DNA from: CADEED01 sp035502995
GTDB taxonomy: Bacteria; Pseudomonadota; Gammaproteobacteria; Steroidobacterales; Steroidobacteraceae
Reading direction: 5' to 3'
Assembly (NCBI GenBank): GCA_035502995.1
Contig: DATJTW010000003.1
Span: 20,228 to 84,227 of the forward strand
Length of the DNA stretch: 64,000 nucleotides
The notes beneath the pieces were generated by a model. The model was not told where the DNA came from, made no database searches, and saw only the letters and a list, made by a program, of their open reading frames with translations. Positions 1 through 8,762 of this stretch are shown one piece after another. Within the stretch, counting starts at the first letter, position 1. Each line of letters opens with the position of its first letter. Position numbers and translations under genes: made by a program.

Positions 1-123
1 AAGTCCGGTTACGTGCAGGCGATGGGGCCGTTCTTCGAGCGGTACGACGAGAAGTTCGATCCGGCGGACCCGGGTTCGCAGGTCGAGATCTGGATCCCCG
101 TGCGTCGCAAGACGGCGGGCTGA
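1..123 (+). CDS. C-terminal fragment of a GyrI-like / AraC effector-binding domain protein (5' truncated by window)
   Basis: Only the last 40 residues are present. They contain the signature of the GyrI-like small-molecule-binding fold that also forms the effector domain of many AraC-type regulators: a phenylalanine-glutamate-arginine-tyrosine-aspartate run (FFERYDEKFDP), then the terminal beta strand VEIWIPVRRK. Such domains bind small amphipathic or aromatic ligands. Whether the full protein also has a DNA-binding part cannot be seen. The family assignment rests on this short tail, so the overall product is uncertain. Confidence 0.6.
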   Translation, partial: KSGYVQAMGPFFERYDEKFDPADPGSQVEIWIPVRRKTAG

Positions 124-181
124 AACCGGATGCCGCCGAGCGGCCACTCACCAGGCGACAAACTACTGCGGGAGTCGCCCG

Positions 182-775
182 GTGAACTACGGATTCTTCT
201 TCCGGCGCTACGCGCCGTTCGAGTCGTTCGGTCTCGGCTTCGAAGGCGATGCGCGCGAGTCCGCGTCGACCAGCCTCTCGGCGACGGCGCGCACCATCGG
301 CGCGTTGCAGTTCTCGCCGGGCAGCGTCGGCGACATCAGCGGCACGAGCTCCGGCACGTCGTATGCCGGGCTCGGTGCATTCGTGCAGCGCGCGCTGGGG
401 CGGCACGTGTCGAAGGTCACGTCGTCGGTGGCCGTCAGGACGCGCTCGGTCGAGTGCGTGCGGTTCACGGCGCAGACCGCGGGCGCGAACCCCATGATCC
501 CCGGCGCGCCCGAGATCGACACCTACGTCGACGCGGAGATCGTCTTCACGCCGAAATCGCTGGCGATCTCCGGCGCCGTGCGCGGCGACAACTTCCCGAA
601 CTGCGAAGTGTTCGTGACGGACGCCAGCGGCCGGGGCGCGTTGTTGTTTGCCTTCGCCACGGACGGTGGCCAGGACACCGGCCCGATGACGCGGCTGGCC
701 GGCGACGGCGCCGGGCAGGTGCTGGGCACGTTCTACAAGCGGGTGCCGTTGCGCAAGGGCGGTGCTTTCGCCTGA
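182..775 (+). CDS. hypothetical protein, 197 aa
   Basis: I do not recognise this protein. It starts with GTG 58 nt after the preceding gene. The middle is rich in Ser, Thr, Gly and Ala (residues about 20-80). The C-terminal half has alternating hydrophobic strand-like segments (AEIVFTPKSLAISGAV, NCEVFVTD, GALLFAFATDGG), which suggests an all-beta domain. There is no signal peptide or membrane helix and no clear catalytic motif. The frame is supported by GC-rich third positions and by sitting between two same-strand genes, but a coding role is not proven. Confidence 0.5.
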   Translation: MNYGFFFRRYAPFESFGLGFEGDARESASTSLSATARTIGALQFSPGSVGDISGTSSGTSYAGLGAFVQRALGRHVSKVTSSVAVRTRSVECVRFTAQTAGANPMIPGAPEIDTYVDAEIVFTPKSLAISGAVRGDNFPNCEVFVTDASGRGALLFAFATDGGQDTGPMTRLAGDGAGQVLGTFYKRVPLRKGGAFA

Positions 776-797
776 GCGGCTGTGGTGAAATCCGGCG

Positions 798-2003
798 ATG
801 ACGGAATCCCCGTATCGCTGGGTCATCGTCGCGCTGGGCGGGCTCATGGGCTGCGTCGCGATCGGCGCGATGTTCGCGCTGGCCGTGTTCCTCGCGCCCA
901 TGTCCGAGGTCACCGGCTGGTCGCGCGCCGGCATCTCGCTGGCGATGACCATCAACTTCCTCGTGATGGCGTTCGGCTCGTTCGGCTGGGGCGCGGCCAG
1001 CGACCGCTGGGGCGCACGCGTGGTCACGCTGTGCGGCGCGGTGTTGCTGGGCGCGGCGCTGGTGCTGGCCAGCCGCGCGTCGACGTTGCGCGAATTCCAG
1101 CTGACGTTCGGCATCCTCGTCGGTCTCGCGGCCAGCGCGTTCTTCGCGCCGATGATCGCGACGGTCACCGGCTGGTTCGAGACGCGGCGCAATCTCGCGG
1201 TGTCGCTGGTGTCCGCCGGCATGGGCATGGCGCCGCTGACGATGTCGCCGCTGGCGAGCTGGCTGATCACGGAGCATGGCTGGCGCGCCGCGATGTTCAC
1301 CCTCGGCGTGCTCGCCTGGGCGCTGCTGATCCCCGCGGCGCTGTTCGTGCGCCGGCCGCCGGTGGCCGCGCCGCGCACGGGCGCTGCGCCGTCGCCGCGC
1401 GCGAGTCGCGAGGAAGTCGGCCGCGCACTGACCTCGCCGCAGTTCCTCGTGCTCGGCTTCACGTTCATGTTGTGCTGCATGGCGCACAGCGGGCCCATCT
1501 TCCACGTCGTCAGCTACGCGATGTACTGCGGGCTGGGCTCGATGGCCGCGGTCAGCGTGTACAGCGTCGAGGGGCTGGCGGGGCTCGGCGGGCGCATCGT
1601 CATCGGCCTGCTGGCGGATCGCGTCGGCGCGAAGCGGATGCTGGTCTGCACGCTGATCCTGCAGTCGCTGGCGATCGCCGCGTACCTGAAGGTGAACGAG
1701 CTGCGCGAGTTCTATGCGCTGGCGGTGATCTTCGGCGTGGCATACGGCGGCGGCATGCCGTTGTACGCGTCGATCGCGCGCGACTATTTCGGGCAGCACA
1801 TCATGGGCACCGTGTTCGGCGCGGCGACGATGCTGTCGAGTCTCGGCATGGCCATCGGGCCCGTCGCCGGCGGCTGGGTGTTCGACGAATTCCACGACTA
1901 CTCGTGGCTGTACATCTCGTCGGCCGCGGTGGCCGTGGGCGCGGTGCTGCTGGCGCTGACGTTCCCCAAGGCCGCCGAGCAGGGCACGCTCGTGCCGCAC
2001 TGA
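798..2003 (+). CDS. MFS transporter, 401 aa
   Basis: This is a twelve-helix major facilitator of usual length. The first helix begins at about residue 8 (RWVIVALGGLMGCVAIGAMF). The cytoplasmic loop 2-3 carries an A-like motif (GWGAASDRWGARVV, about residues 64-76) and the equivalent loop of the second half has GRIVIGLLADRVGAKR. The overall type matches single-component carriers of organic anions in the oxalate/formate or monocarboxylate part of the MFS, but no substrate can be read from the sequence. It ends 15 nt before the glutathione S-transferase gene and may be co-transcribed with it. Confidence 0.85.
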   Translation: MTESPYRWVIVALGGLMGCVAIGAMFALAVFLAPMSEVTGWSRAGISLAMTINFLVMAFGSFGWGAASDRWGARVVTLCGAVLLGAALVLASRASTLREFQLTFGILVGLAASAFFAPMIATVTGWFETRRNLAVSLVSAGMGMAPLTMSPLASWLITEHGWRAAMFTLGVLAWALLIPAALFVRRPPVAAPRTGAAPSPRASREEVGRALTSPQFLVLGFTFMLCCMAHSGPIFHVVSYAMYCGLGSMAAVSVYSVEGLAGLGGRIVIGLLADRVGAKRMLVCTLILQSLAIAAYLKVNELREFYALAVIFGVAYGGGMPLYASIARDYFGQHIMGTVFGAATMLSSLGMAIGPVAGGWVFDEFHDYSWLYISSAAVAVGAVLLALTFPKAAEQGTLVPH

Positions 2004-2018
2004 TACACTCGATCGCGC

Positions 2019-2669
2019 ATGTACAAACTCCATTCGTTCGCCCAATCGGGCAACTGCTACAAGGTGACGCTGCTGTTGCAGGCGCTGGGTGTGAAATGGG
2101 AGAACGTGCACATGCCGTTCGCGGATTTCGCGAAGGGTGTGCCGAAGTCGGACGCCTGGCGCGGCGCGGAGAATCCGATGGGCGAACTACCCATCCTGGA
2201 GACCGGTAGCGAGCGGCTGACGCAGTCGGGCGCGATCCTCATCTGGCTCGCGGAAAAACACGGCGCGTATGGCGGCCGGAACGAAGCGGAGCGGTTCGAA
2301 GTCCTGCGCTGGATCCTGTTCGACAACCACAAGTTCACGAGCTACCTCGCGACGTGGCGGTTCCTGAAGTCGTTCATGCCGACGGCGCCGGATCCGGGCG
2401 TCGAGAAATTCCTGAAGGGACGCATCGACAACGCGTTCGGGATCGCGGAGAAACACCTGCAGCAACACGATTACGTGGTCGGCAGTCAGCCGACGATCGC
2501 CGACCTGTCGATGTGCGGCTATCTGTATTACCCGGCGGACGAGAGCGGCTACGACATCGCGAAGCAATATCCCGCGATGGCGCGCTGGCTCGAGCGGCTG
2601 AAGGCGCTGCCCGGGTGGAAGCCGCCGTACGCGATGATGCCGGGCGAGAGGATCGCGCCGCGTTGGTGA
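2019..2669 (+). CDS. glutathione S-transferase family protein, 216 aa
   Basis: The N-terminal thioredoxin-like domain (residues 1-80) begins MYKLHSFAQSGNCYKVTLLL and contains the glutathione-contacting NPMGELPIL (cis-proline) and the QSGAILIWLAEK helix. An all-helical C-terminal domain follows, with VGSQPTIADLSMCGYL, the conserved N-capping box of GST C-terminal domains. Length is normal. It would conjugate or transfer glutathione on an unknown electrophile in the cytoplasm. Its stop codon overlaps the start of the next gene. Confidence 0.9.
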   Translation: MYKLHSFAQSGNCYKVTLLLQALGVKWENVHMPFADFAKGVPKSDAWRGAENPMGELPILETGSERLTQSGAILIWLAEKHGAYGGRNEAERFEVLRWILFDNHKFTSYLATWRFLKSFMPTAPDPGVEKFLKGRIDNAFGIAEKHLQQHDYVVGSQPTIADLSMCGYLYYPADESGYDIAKQYPAMARWLERLKALPGWKPPYAMMPGERIAPRW

Positions 2670-3241
2670 AAGTCGCGTGCTCGGTGTGTGGCGTCGCCAT
2701 CCTCGAGATCACGGCGACTGCGAATGGCGGCAAGTGTTTTCCTTGCCGCAATGGCACGCGCGGTCAGCTGGAGGCGAGCCGGCGAAGAATCGCGGAAGAG
2801 CGCGCTCGCCCGCCCGATCCGGCGCGGGTCTACTGGTTGTCGCTGGTCGATCGCGTGTACAGAACCGACGCAGGCTACGGCGGGCTGAGCCGTCCCGAGC
2901 AACTGTATTTCGCGGTGTGCTGCCTCGACGGTGAGGCTTACAACGGCGGGCTCGAACAGTTCTTCCTGAACGAGTCCGGGTCGCGCTACCGCGACGCTCT
3001 CGAGGCGCTGCGGTTGCTCGGCGCCGCGAATACGGCCCATCTACTCGAGCGCGCGAAGGAGGCCTGCTATCCCGCCGCGGACGTGCCGGAAGACTGGCCG
3101 GAGAGGCGCCGGCTGCTGATCGAGGGTGATACGCCGTCGCGGCGGGCGCAGCTCGATGCCCTGGATGACGAGTACTACGCCGATCCGGACGGGCTCGCGG
3201 ACCGGATCCAGGACTTCGCGCGCCAGCACTCGCTCTACTGA
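2666..3241 (+). CDS. zinc-ribbon DUF4375/DMP19-type protein, 191 aa
   Basis: The start is the GTG that overlaps the GST stop (GTGA). The N terminus has a small zinc-ribbon-like pair of CxxC motifs (CSVC at about residue 5, CFPC at about 22). The rest matches the DMP19/DUF4375 core: LYFAVCCLDGEAYNGGLEQFF followed by a paired-helix segment with LLGAANTAHLL. DMP19 in Neisseria is a DNA-mimic protein; most relatives are uncharacterised, so function is open. Coupling to the GST gene suggests co-expression, not necessarily a shared pathway. Confidence 0.75.
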   Translation: MKVACSVCGVAILEITATANGGKCFPCRNGTRGQLEASRRRIAEERARPPDPARVYWLSLVDRVYRTDAGYGGLSRPEQLYFAVCCLDGEAYNGGLEQFFLNESGSRYRDALEALRLLGAANTAHLLERAKEACYPAADVPEDWPERRRLLIEGDTPSRRAQLDALDDEYYADPDGLADRIQDFARQHSLY

Positions 3242-3251
3242 TCGATCGCGG

Positions 3252-3650
3252 TCAGTGAGCGGCTTTCGCCTCCGCCGGCGTCTCCGTATGCATCACGCAC
3301 TTCCAGCCGTGGCCGTTCTTCACCCACGTCGACGAGTCGTTCATCTCCTGCGTCGTGTTCTCGTCCCCGTCGCGCGCCGCGACTTCCTGCTTCACGTGAT
3401 ACGTGACCACCGCGGTGTTCTCGTTCGGGAACAATACGTCGAGATCGCTGAGCTGGAAGGAACGCACGGCCATCGCGCCTTTCTCGGCCATCCGGCGATA
3501 GGTGGCGTGGTCGAACTGCATGGCGCCGTGGCCGCTGACCATCAGCGACGGCTCGCTGAGCAGGTCGAGCGCGGTGTTCGTGTCACCGTCGACCATCGAC
3601 TGCCAGAACCTGTGCTCGAGATCGATGAGGGTTGCGCGCGGGTCGGTCAT
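3252..3650 (-). CDS. SnoaL-like / DUF4440 nuclear-transport-factor-2 fold protein, 132 aa
   Basis: The protein starts MTDPRATLIDLEHRFW and has the layout of small NTF2-like proteins: an N-terminal helix with a substrate-pocket tryptophan, DGDTNTALDLLSEPSLMVSGHG, then beta strands ending STWVKNGHGWKCVMHTETP. Members bind or isomerise small molecules, or are orphan stress proteins; no catalytic pair is evident. The gene converges on the DUF4375 gene with 10 nt between stops. A longer upstream frame exists but runs across the next gene, so the ATG that begins MTDPRA was chosen. Confidence 0.8.
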   Translation of the reverse strand: MTDPRATLIDLEHRFWQSMVDGDTNTALDLLSEPSLMVSGHGAMQFDHATYRRMAEKGAMAVRSFQLSDLDVLFPNENTAVVTYHVKQEVAARDGDENTTQEMNDSSTWVKNGHGWKCVMHTETPAEAKAAH

Positions 3651-3757
3651 GGCGTTCTCCGGGGTGGAAAACACGATTGTTTCGAGGCGCGCCGCTGTCC
3701 CGGCATCGGAGAGAGCGGTAACGCGCGGTAGGGGTGTTCCGACCGCCGGGGACGGTC

Positions 3758-4204
3758 CTAGTTCGGCGTCGCGCTCAGCTTCGCGTGCGTCTCGTTGACC
3801 ACCATCAACGCCGCCGAGCTGAAGAATTTGTGGTACTCGGCCACCATCTCGCCGTTCTGGAGTACGGGATCCGACGCGGTGAGCTGCTTCGCTTCGTCGA
3901 TGCTCTCCACCGCGAAGACGAACAGGCCGCGCCAGCCGTCGACGCCGTCGAGCGGGCCGGCAACCGCGAGCTTGCCGGCCGCGGCGAGCCGCTCCATGTT
4001 CGCGAAGTGGCCCTTGAACATCTCGGCGCGTTTCGCCTTGTCGGTGACGGGCGTCGGGCCGGACTTCAGCACGACCAGCACGTAGTGGCGCATGCCCTGC
4101 GCATCGGCGCCGAGGCGTTTCGCGAGGTCGGCGTCGAACGTGCTGGCCGCGGCGAGCACGGACCAGAGCGCGGCCAGCGCGAGTAGTTGGAAGGATCGTT
4201 TCAC
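3758..4204 (-). CDS. exported YCII-related domain protein, 148 aa
   Basis: The GTG start overlaps the stop of the upstream coiled-coil gene (GTGA). A signal peptide follows (VKRSFQLLALAALWSVLAAAST), then a YCII-like ferredoxin fold with HYVLVVLKSGPTPVTDKAKRAEMF and FANMERLAAAGKLAVAGPL, closely resembling the YciI family core (G-P-L-D after the helix). Cytoplasmic YciI relatives have a His-Asp pair; here the protein appears periplasmic. Function is unknown. It probably forms an operon with the upstream gene. Confidence 0.8.
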   Translation of the reverse strand: MKRSFQLLALAALWSVLAAASTFDADLAKRLGADAQGMRHYVLVVLKSGPTPVTDKAKRAEMFKGHFANMERLAAAGKLAVAGPLDGVDGWRGLFVFAVESIDEAKQLTASDPVLQNGEMVAEYHKFFSSAALMVVNETHAKLSATPN

Positions 4205-4839
4205 TTCGCTTCTCCCTTCGTGTCGTGACTCGCTTCGCAATGGCCGCGGCGCGCGTCGAGCTCGGCGGCCAGCGCGTCGCTCTCGGTGAAGAAGGCCGCG
4301 TTCCGGGTCTTGAAATCCGCCACGCTGCGGTCGCGCGCGTCGACCGCGGCGTTGAAGGCGTCAACGCGCTGGTTGAATGCGGCCTGCGCGGCCTTGAGTC
4401 CCTCGAGGTCGCGGTTCGCGGTCTCGGCGGCGCGGTTGAATTCGCGGATCAGCCGGTTGTAGGTGTTGACGTCCTGCTCGGTCATCGCGTCCTTCGCGCG
4501 CAGGGCGTCGAGCTTCTTCTGGCGCGCGTCCATGTCCTGGTCGAGCGGCTCGTAGGCGGCCTTGAGCTTGTCGACCGCGAGGCGGTCGGCTTCGACCAAC
4601 TGCTTCTGTTCCTCGAGCGCGGTGTTGGTGCGGTTCAGCTCGTCGATCTCGCGTTGCGCGGCGACGCGAGCGTCCTCGTACGCAGCGAAGCGCTGCACGA
4701 AGGCGGGGTCCTTGCCGAAGCAGCGTTTGACTTCAGCGAGCGTGATCGTCTTCGCCTTGACGTCGGGAGGCGCTGCCGGTTCCGGAACCTGCGCCTGCGC
4801 GATGCCACACAAGGAGAGGACGAACAGCATCTGTCTCAT
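4201..4839 (-). CDS. exported coiled-coil protein, 212 aa
   Basis: A signal peptide (MRQMLFVLSLCGIAQA) precedes an almost entirely alpha-helical, charged region from about residue 55 onward with heptad-like spacing of Leu, Ala and Val. The start was chosen at the ATG directly before the signal peptide; in-frame upstream codons run through an inverted repeat and are unlikely to be translated. It belongs to no family I can name. The preceding intergenic hairpin and the overlap with the YCII-domain gene suggest a two-gene operon for envelope proteins. Confidence 0.7.
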   Translation of the reverse strand: MRQMLFVLSLCGIAQAQVPEPAAPPDVKAKTITLAEVKRCFGKDPAFVQRFAAYEDARVAAQREIDELNRTNTALEEQKQLVEADRLAVDKLKAAYEPLDQDMDARQKKLDALRAKDAMTEQDVNTYNRLIREFNRAAETANRDLEGLKAAQAAFNQRVDAFNAAVDARDRSVADFKTRNAAFFTESDALAAELDARRGHCEASHDTKGEAK

Positions 4840-4861
4840 GGCGGCGACTGTACACGGATGG

Positions 4862-4968
4862 GAGGTGGTGTCAGAGAGGCGTAACAGGCATGACTTTCGC
4901 GCGGTCACCGGTTCCGACCGGGTGCGTCGCGGAAAGTTATGCCTGTTACGCCTCTCTGACACCACCTC
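4862..4968. repeat. long inverted repeat between divergent genes
   Basis: Two 37-nt arms (4862-4898 and 4932-4968) are complementary with a single mismatch and enclose a 33-nt loop. The arm contains GTCAGAGAGGCGTAACAGG. The element lies 22 nt upstream of the coiled-coil gene start and 55 nt upstream of the phytase-like gene, so it sits in both promoter regions. No transposase is linked. It looks like a REP- or MITE-like element unrelated in sequence to the GGGGACAGTCCCC family elsewhere in the window. Confidence 0.85.
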
Positions 4969-5023
4969 TTAATATCCCGCCCCGACCATCCCGGCGTCGC
5001 GTCAACTTGCCTGGAGTCTCCGC

Positions 5024-6460
5024 ATGAAATCGATCCGCCCGCTGGGCGCCCTCGTGGCGTCCGCGTTGTGTTCCGCCTTTGCCTGCCACACGGCCTCGGC
5101 CGCCGAGCTGCTCGACCGCGCCGTGTTGAACGCGCACAGCTTCGCGCCCGGCCCGACCTCCGGCCAGTACGCCAGCGGCGCCAACGGCGTCGTGCTGCCG
5201 TTGATCGACAAGCAGCCGGTGCAGGGTTTCTCCGCCGTGTTGCGCGGCCCGGTCGCCGGCACCTATCTCGTGATGTGCGATAACGGCTTCGGCGCCAAGG
5301 GCAACTCGCCCGACGCGCTGCTGCGCGTCTATGCGCTGAAGCCGGACTTCGAGACCGGCCAGGTGCACCCGGTCAACCGCTTCACCGGCGACGTGCTGAA
5401 CGACTTCACGCCGGACAGCTACATCACGTTGCGCGACCCGTGGAAGAAGGTCCCGTTCGCGATCGTCGCCGACGGCACTAACTACCCCGGCACGCCGACC
5501 GGCGGCGGCGCGCCGATCCCGGTGGATGGCTCGATCAGGGCGAACCGCCTGCTGACCGGCGCCGATTTCGACATCGAGTCCTTCCGCCGCGCGGCCGACG
5601 GCACGTTGTGGTTCGGCGACGAGTTCGGCCCGTACCTGCTCCACACGGACGGCCAGGGCCGCGTGCTCGAGGCGCCGATCCCGCTGCCCAACTTCCGCAA
5701 CCTGCCGAGCGCGCCCGGCGGCACGGAGATCAATCCGCTGATCCAGGCGGTGAGCAACCCGGTACGGACGCTGGCCGCGAACCTGCCGGATTCCGGCGGC
5801 TTCGAAGGCATGGCGCTGAACGCCAGCGGCAACAAGCTGTACGCGTTGCTCGAGAAGGCCGTGATCGGCGACCCGAACCGGACGCGCCTGCTGATCAGCG
5901 AGTTCTCGCTGAACCAGAAGCGCTACACGGGCCGCACGTTCAGCTACGTCATCGACGCGCCGGCGAATTCCATCGGCGACATGACCGCGTTGACCGACCG
6001 CGAGTTCGTGATCATCGAGCGCGACCAGGGCCAGGGCGACGCCGCCGATCCGCGCCAGACCAACCCGGCGCGCCTCAAGAAGCTCTTCCGCATCGATCTC
6101 GACGACGTGGATGCGAACGGCAACCTCGTGAAGGAAGAAGTCGCGGACCTGATGAACATCTACGACCCGCGCGACGTCGCCGCCGACGGCCGCACGAACA
6201 CGGTGTTCACGTTCCCGTTCGTGACGATCGAGGACGTGCTCGTGCTCGACAACCACCGCCTGCTCGTCATCAACGACAACAACTACCCGGGCTCGGCCGG
6301 CCGTTCGTTCGGCGTCTCGGACAACGACGAGTTCGTCGTGCTGAACGTCGCGCCGCTGCTCGACTGCGACGGTGACGACCGCGGCCACGGCAAGCGCGGC
6401 AAACATGCCGGCTGGCAGGACAAGGACGGGCGCGAGAACTGCCGCCCGGCGAAGGACTGA
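5024..6460 (+). CDS. exported phytase-like esterase-domain protein, 478 aa
   Basis: A signal peptide ends near residue 26 (...CSAFACHTASA). The rest matches the phytase-like beta-propeller family (esterase-like activity of phytase): the recurring GxxD/E strand ends GFSAVLRGPVAGTYLVMCDNG, FDIESFRRAADGTLWFGDEFG, GGFEGMALNASGNKLYAL and LLVINDNNYPGS, with acidic residues placed to bind metal. It is likely periplasmic or secreted and hydrolyses phosphate or other esters; the true substrate is unknown. The C-terminal tail after about residue 445 is rich in Asp, Gly, Lys and Arg. A GGAG ribosome-binding site lies upstream of the ATG. Confidence 0.85.
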   Translation: MKSIRPLGALVASALCSAFACHTASAAELLDRAVLNAHSFAPGPTSGQYASGANGVVLPLIDKQPVQGFSAVLRGPVAGTYLVMCDNGFGAKGNSPDALLRVYALKPDFETGQVHPVNRFTGDVLNDFTPDSYITLRDPWKKVPFAIVADGTNYPGTPTGGGAPIPVDGSIRANRLLTGADFDIESFRRAADGTLWFGDEFGPYLLHTDGQGRVLEAPIPLPNFRNLPSAPGGTEINPLIQAVSNPVRTLAANLPDSGGFEGMALNASGNKLYALLEKAVIGDPNRTRLLISEFSLNQKRYTGRTFSYVIDAPANSIGDMTALTDREFVIIERDQGQGDAADPRQTNPARLKKLFRIDLDDVDANGNLVKEEVADLMNIYDPRDVAADGRTNTVFTFPFVTIEDVLVLDNHRLLVINDNNYPGSAGRSFGVSDNDEFVVLNVAPLLDCDGDDRGHGKRGKHAGWQDKDGRENCRPAKD

Positions 6461-6554
6461 TCGATCGAAAGATGGGCGCGGAAGGGGCAGGGACGCTCCT
6501 TCCGCGCCGGGCGCGCGCAGCAAGCCTCCGCCCGTGCGGTATGCTGCGGCGCCA

Positions 6555-8762
6555 ATGGCCTGGCTCCGTTACCTCAAGTTCACCGCGCTCGAACGACGGG
6601 TCTTCCTGGTCGCCGTGGCGGGGCTGCTGCCGCTCGCGATCCTTTCCTGCGCGCTGTTCATCGCCAGCGCCAATGAACGCCGCGAGAACCTGCTGCGCGC
6701 CAGCGAGGACACGATGTCGGCGCTGGTCAGCGCCGTCGACACCGAGCTCAAGAGCACCGTCGCCTCGCTGGATGCGCTGGCCGCCAGCCCGCGCCTGACT
6801 CGTGGCGACTTCGCCGCCGTGCACGAGGAGGCCGCGCAGCTGCTCGGCCGCCGTCCGAGCTGGCTGAACGTCGTGATTGCCGACCTCGACCGGCAATACG
6901 TGAACGCGCGAGTGCCTGCCGATCAGCCGTTGCCGCCGGTGAGCTCGCGCGAGCTGGTCGACGAGACGCTGCGGACCGGCAAGCCCGTGGTCGGCGAAGT
7001 GATCTACGCGCCGCTGCTGCGGAAGCACGCCGTTGCCGTGCTGGTGCCGTATGTCCGTGATGGCAGGCCGCAGTTCGTCATCGCCGCCGTGATGCAGCCG
7101 GAGTATTTCCTCGGGCTGCTCGATCCGCTCGACATGAAGCGTTACACGCCGCAGGGCGTCATCGCGATCCTCGACCGCAATGCGCGCGTCGTGGCGCGGT
7201 CGCAGGACCAGGCGGCGCGGGTCGGCAAACCGGCTTCGCCGACACTGCTCCGGGTGTTGTCCTCGCCCGCCGACCGCGGCAGCGCGGTGACGAACACGCT
7301 CGAAGGTGTGCCGGCCTACACGGTGTACGTGCGCTCCGCGTATTCGCGCTGGACGGCGGCGATCGGCATGCCACGCACGGCGATCGACGGGCCGGTGCGC
7401 TGGTCCTATCTACTGATCGGCGCCGCCATCCTGCTGTCGGTGCTGCTGGGCCTGATGGCGGCGACGCTGGTCGGTCGCACGATCGTGTTGCCCATGCACG
7501 AGCTGGAGCAGAGCGCGGCGCGAGTTGGCCGCGGCGAGGCGCCCGTCATGCCGCGCACCGGGCTCGCCGAGGTGCAGCGCGTGGCCGTGGCGCTGGGTCG
7601 CGCGCACGACGAGCGCGCCGCCGCGTTCCAGCGCGAGCACGAGGCAAGGGTCGCCGCAGAAGGCGCCAGCAAGGCCAAGGACGAGTTCCTGGCGATGCTC
7701 GGACACGAGCTGCGCAATCCGCTGGCCGCGATCACCAATGCGACGCAGCTCATCGAACGTCAGCGCCCGTCGCTCGATCCGGGCGTGGCGACTGCCGCCA
7801 CGATCATCACTCGTCAGGCGCGCCATCTCGCGCGGCTGACCGACGATCTGCTCGATGCCGGGCGCGTCATCCTCGGCAAGATCTCGCTGACGCGCGTGCC
7901 GCTCGATCTCGCGGCCGCGGCGGCGGCGGCGATCGACAGCATGCGCAGCACCGGGCGCATCGGCGATCACGAGGTCGAGGTCGCGCTGGATCACGCCTGG
8001 GTGTTCGCGGATGCCACACGCATCGACCAGATCGTGGGCAACCTGCTGGTCAACGCGATCAAGTACACGCCGGCGGTCGGACGCGTGTCCGTCGTGACGC
8101 GGCGAGACGGCGCACAGGCCTTGTTCATGGTGAGCGACACGGGCATCGGGCTCGAGCCCGAGTTGCTGCCGCGGGCGTTCGACCTGTTCGTGCAGGGCGA
8201 ACGGGCGCTGGACCGGTCACAGGGCGGGTTAGGTATCGGATTGACGCTCGTGCGGCGACTGACCGAGCTGCATGGCGGCACGGTGTCCGCGATGAGCGCC
8301 GGTACGAACCTCGGCGCGATGTTCACGGTGCGGCTGCCGGGGATCGAAGCACCCGCGGCGGAAGTGGCGCCGGTGGCCGTGTCGGCGCCGGAAGCCGGCC
8401 GGCACGTCGCGCTGGTCGAAGACAACGACGACGCGCGCGAGAGCCTCAAGATGCTGCTGGAGCTCGAGGGGCACACGGTGCATGAAGCGGCGGATGGCGC
8501 GGCGGGCGTCGGGTTGATCGCGGGGGATACGCGCATCACGGTGGCGTTCGTCGACATCGGACTGCCGGGCATGAGCGGATTCGACGTGGCGAGCGCGGTG
8601 CGTGCGCGGCGCGGCGCGGGCGTGCGTCTCGTGGCGATGTCCGGTTACGGCGCGGAACGCGACATCGAAGCGGGGAAGCAGGCGGGCTTCGATGCGTACA
8701 TCGTGAAGCCCGCGGATATCGACGCGATGCGGGCGGAGATTTCCGGTCAAGACGCGCGCTGA
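6555..8762 (+). CDS. membrane-bound hybrid sensor histidine kinase with C-terminal receiver, 735 aa
   Basis: A first membrane helix (about residues 18-38) leads to an extracytoplasmic Cache-like sensor (about 40-280) and a second helix (about 285-305). Then come a HAMP-like linker, HisKA with the phospho-acceptor in FLAMLGHELRNPLAA (His384), and an HATPase domain with N box, DTGIGL and GLGIGLTLV. A receiver domain follows, with acidic pocket LVEDNDDARES and phospho-acceptor Asp667 in FVDIGLPG. It would sense a periplasmic ligand and relay phosphate; no partner regulator lies alongside. The ATG beginning MAWLRYLKF was preferred over upstream codons because the membrane helix follows directly. 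Confidence 0.9.
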   Translation: MAWLRYLKFTALERRVFLVAVAGLLPLAILSCALFIASANERRENLLRASEDTMSALVSAVDTELKSTVASLDALAASPRLTRGDFAAVHEEAAQLLGRRPSWLNVVIADLDRQYVNARVPADQPLPPVSSRELVDETLRTGKPVVGEVIYAPLLRKHAVAVLVPYVRDGRPQFVIAAVMQPEYFLGLLDPLDMKRYTPQGVIAILDRNARVVARSQDQAARVGKPASPTLLRVLSSPADRGSAVTNTLEGVPAYTVYVRSAYSRWTAAIGMPRTAIDGPVRWSYLLIGAAILLSVLLGLMAATLVGRTIVLPMHELEQSAARVGRGEAPVMPRTGLAEVQRVAVALGRAHDERAAAFQREHEARVAAEGASKAKDEFLAMLGHELRNPLAAITNATQLIERQRPSLDPGVATAATIITRQARHLARLTDDLLDAGRVILGKISLTRVPLDLAAAAAAAIDSMRSTGRIGDHEVEVALDHAWVFADATRIDQIVGNLLVNAIKYTPAVGRVSVVTRRDGAQALFMVSDTGIGLEPELLPRAFDLFVQGERALDRSQGGLGIGLTLVRRLTELHGGTVSAMSAGTNLGAMFTVRLPGIEAPAAEVAPVAVSAPEAGRHVALVEDNDDARESLKMLLELEGHTVHEAADGAAGVGLIAGDTRITVAFVDIGLPGMSGFDVASAVRARRGAGVRLVAMSGYGAERDIEAGKQAGFDAYIVKPADIDAMRAEISGQDAR

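Noticed and set aside
546..2111. Very long open frame on the minus strand opposite the MFS carrier
   Set aside because: His/Arg/Ala-rich translation with no family pattern; it is the typical shadow of a GC-rich gene on the other strand.
4946..6523. Long minus-strand frame opposite the phytase-like gene
   Set aside because: Composition is Arg/Val/Ala/His-rich without domains, and the plus strand has a signal peptide and a recognisable family.
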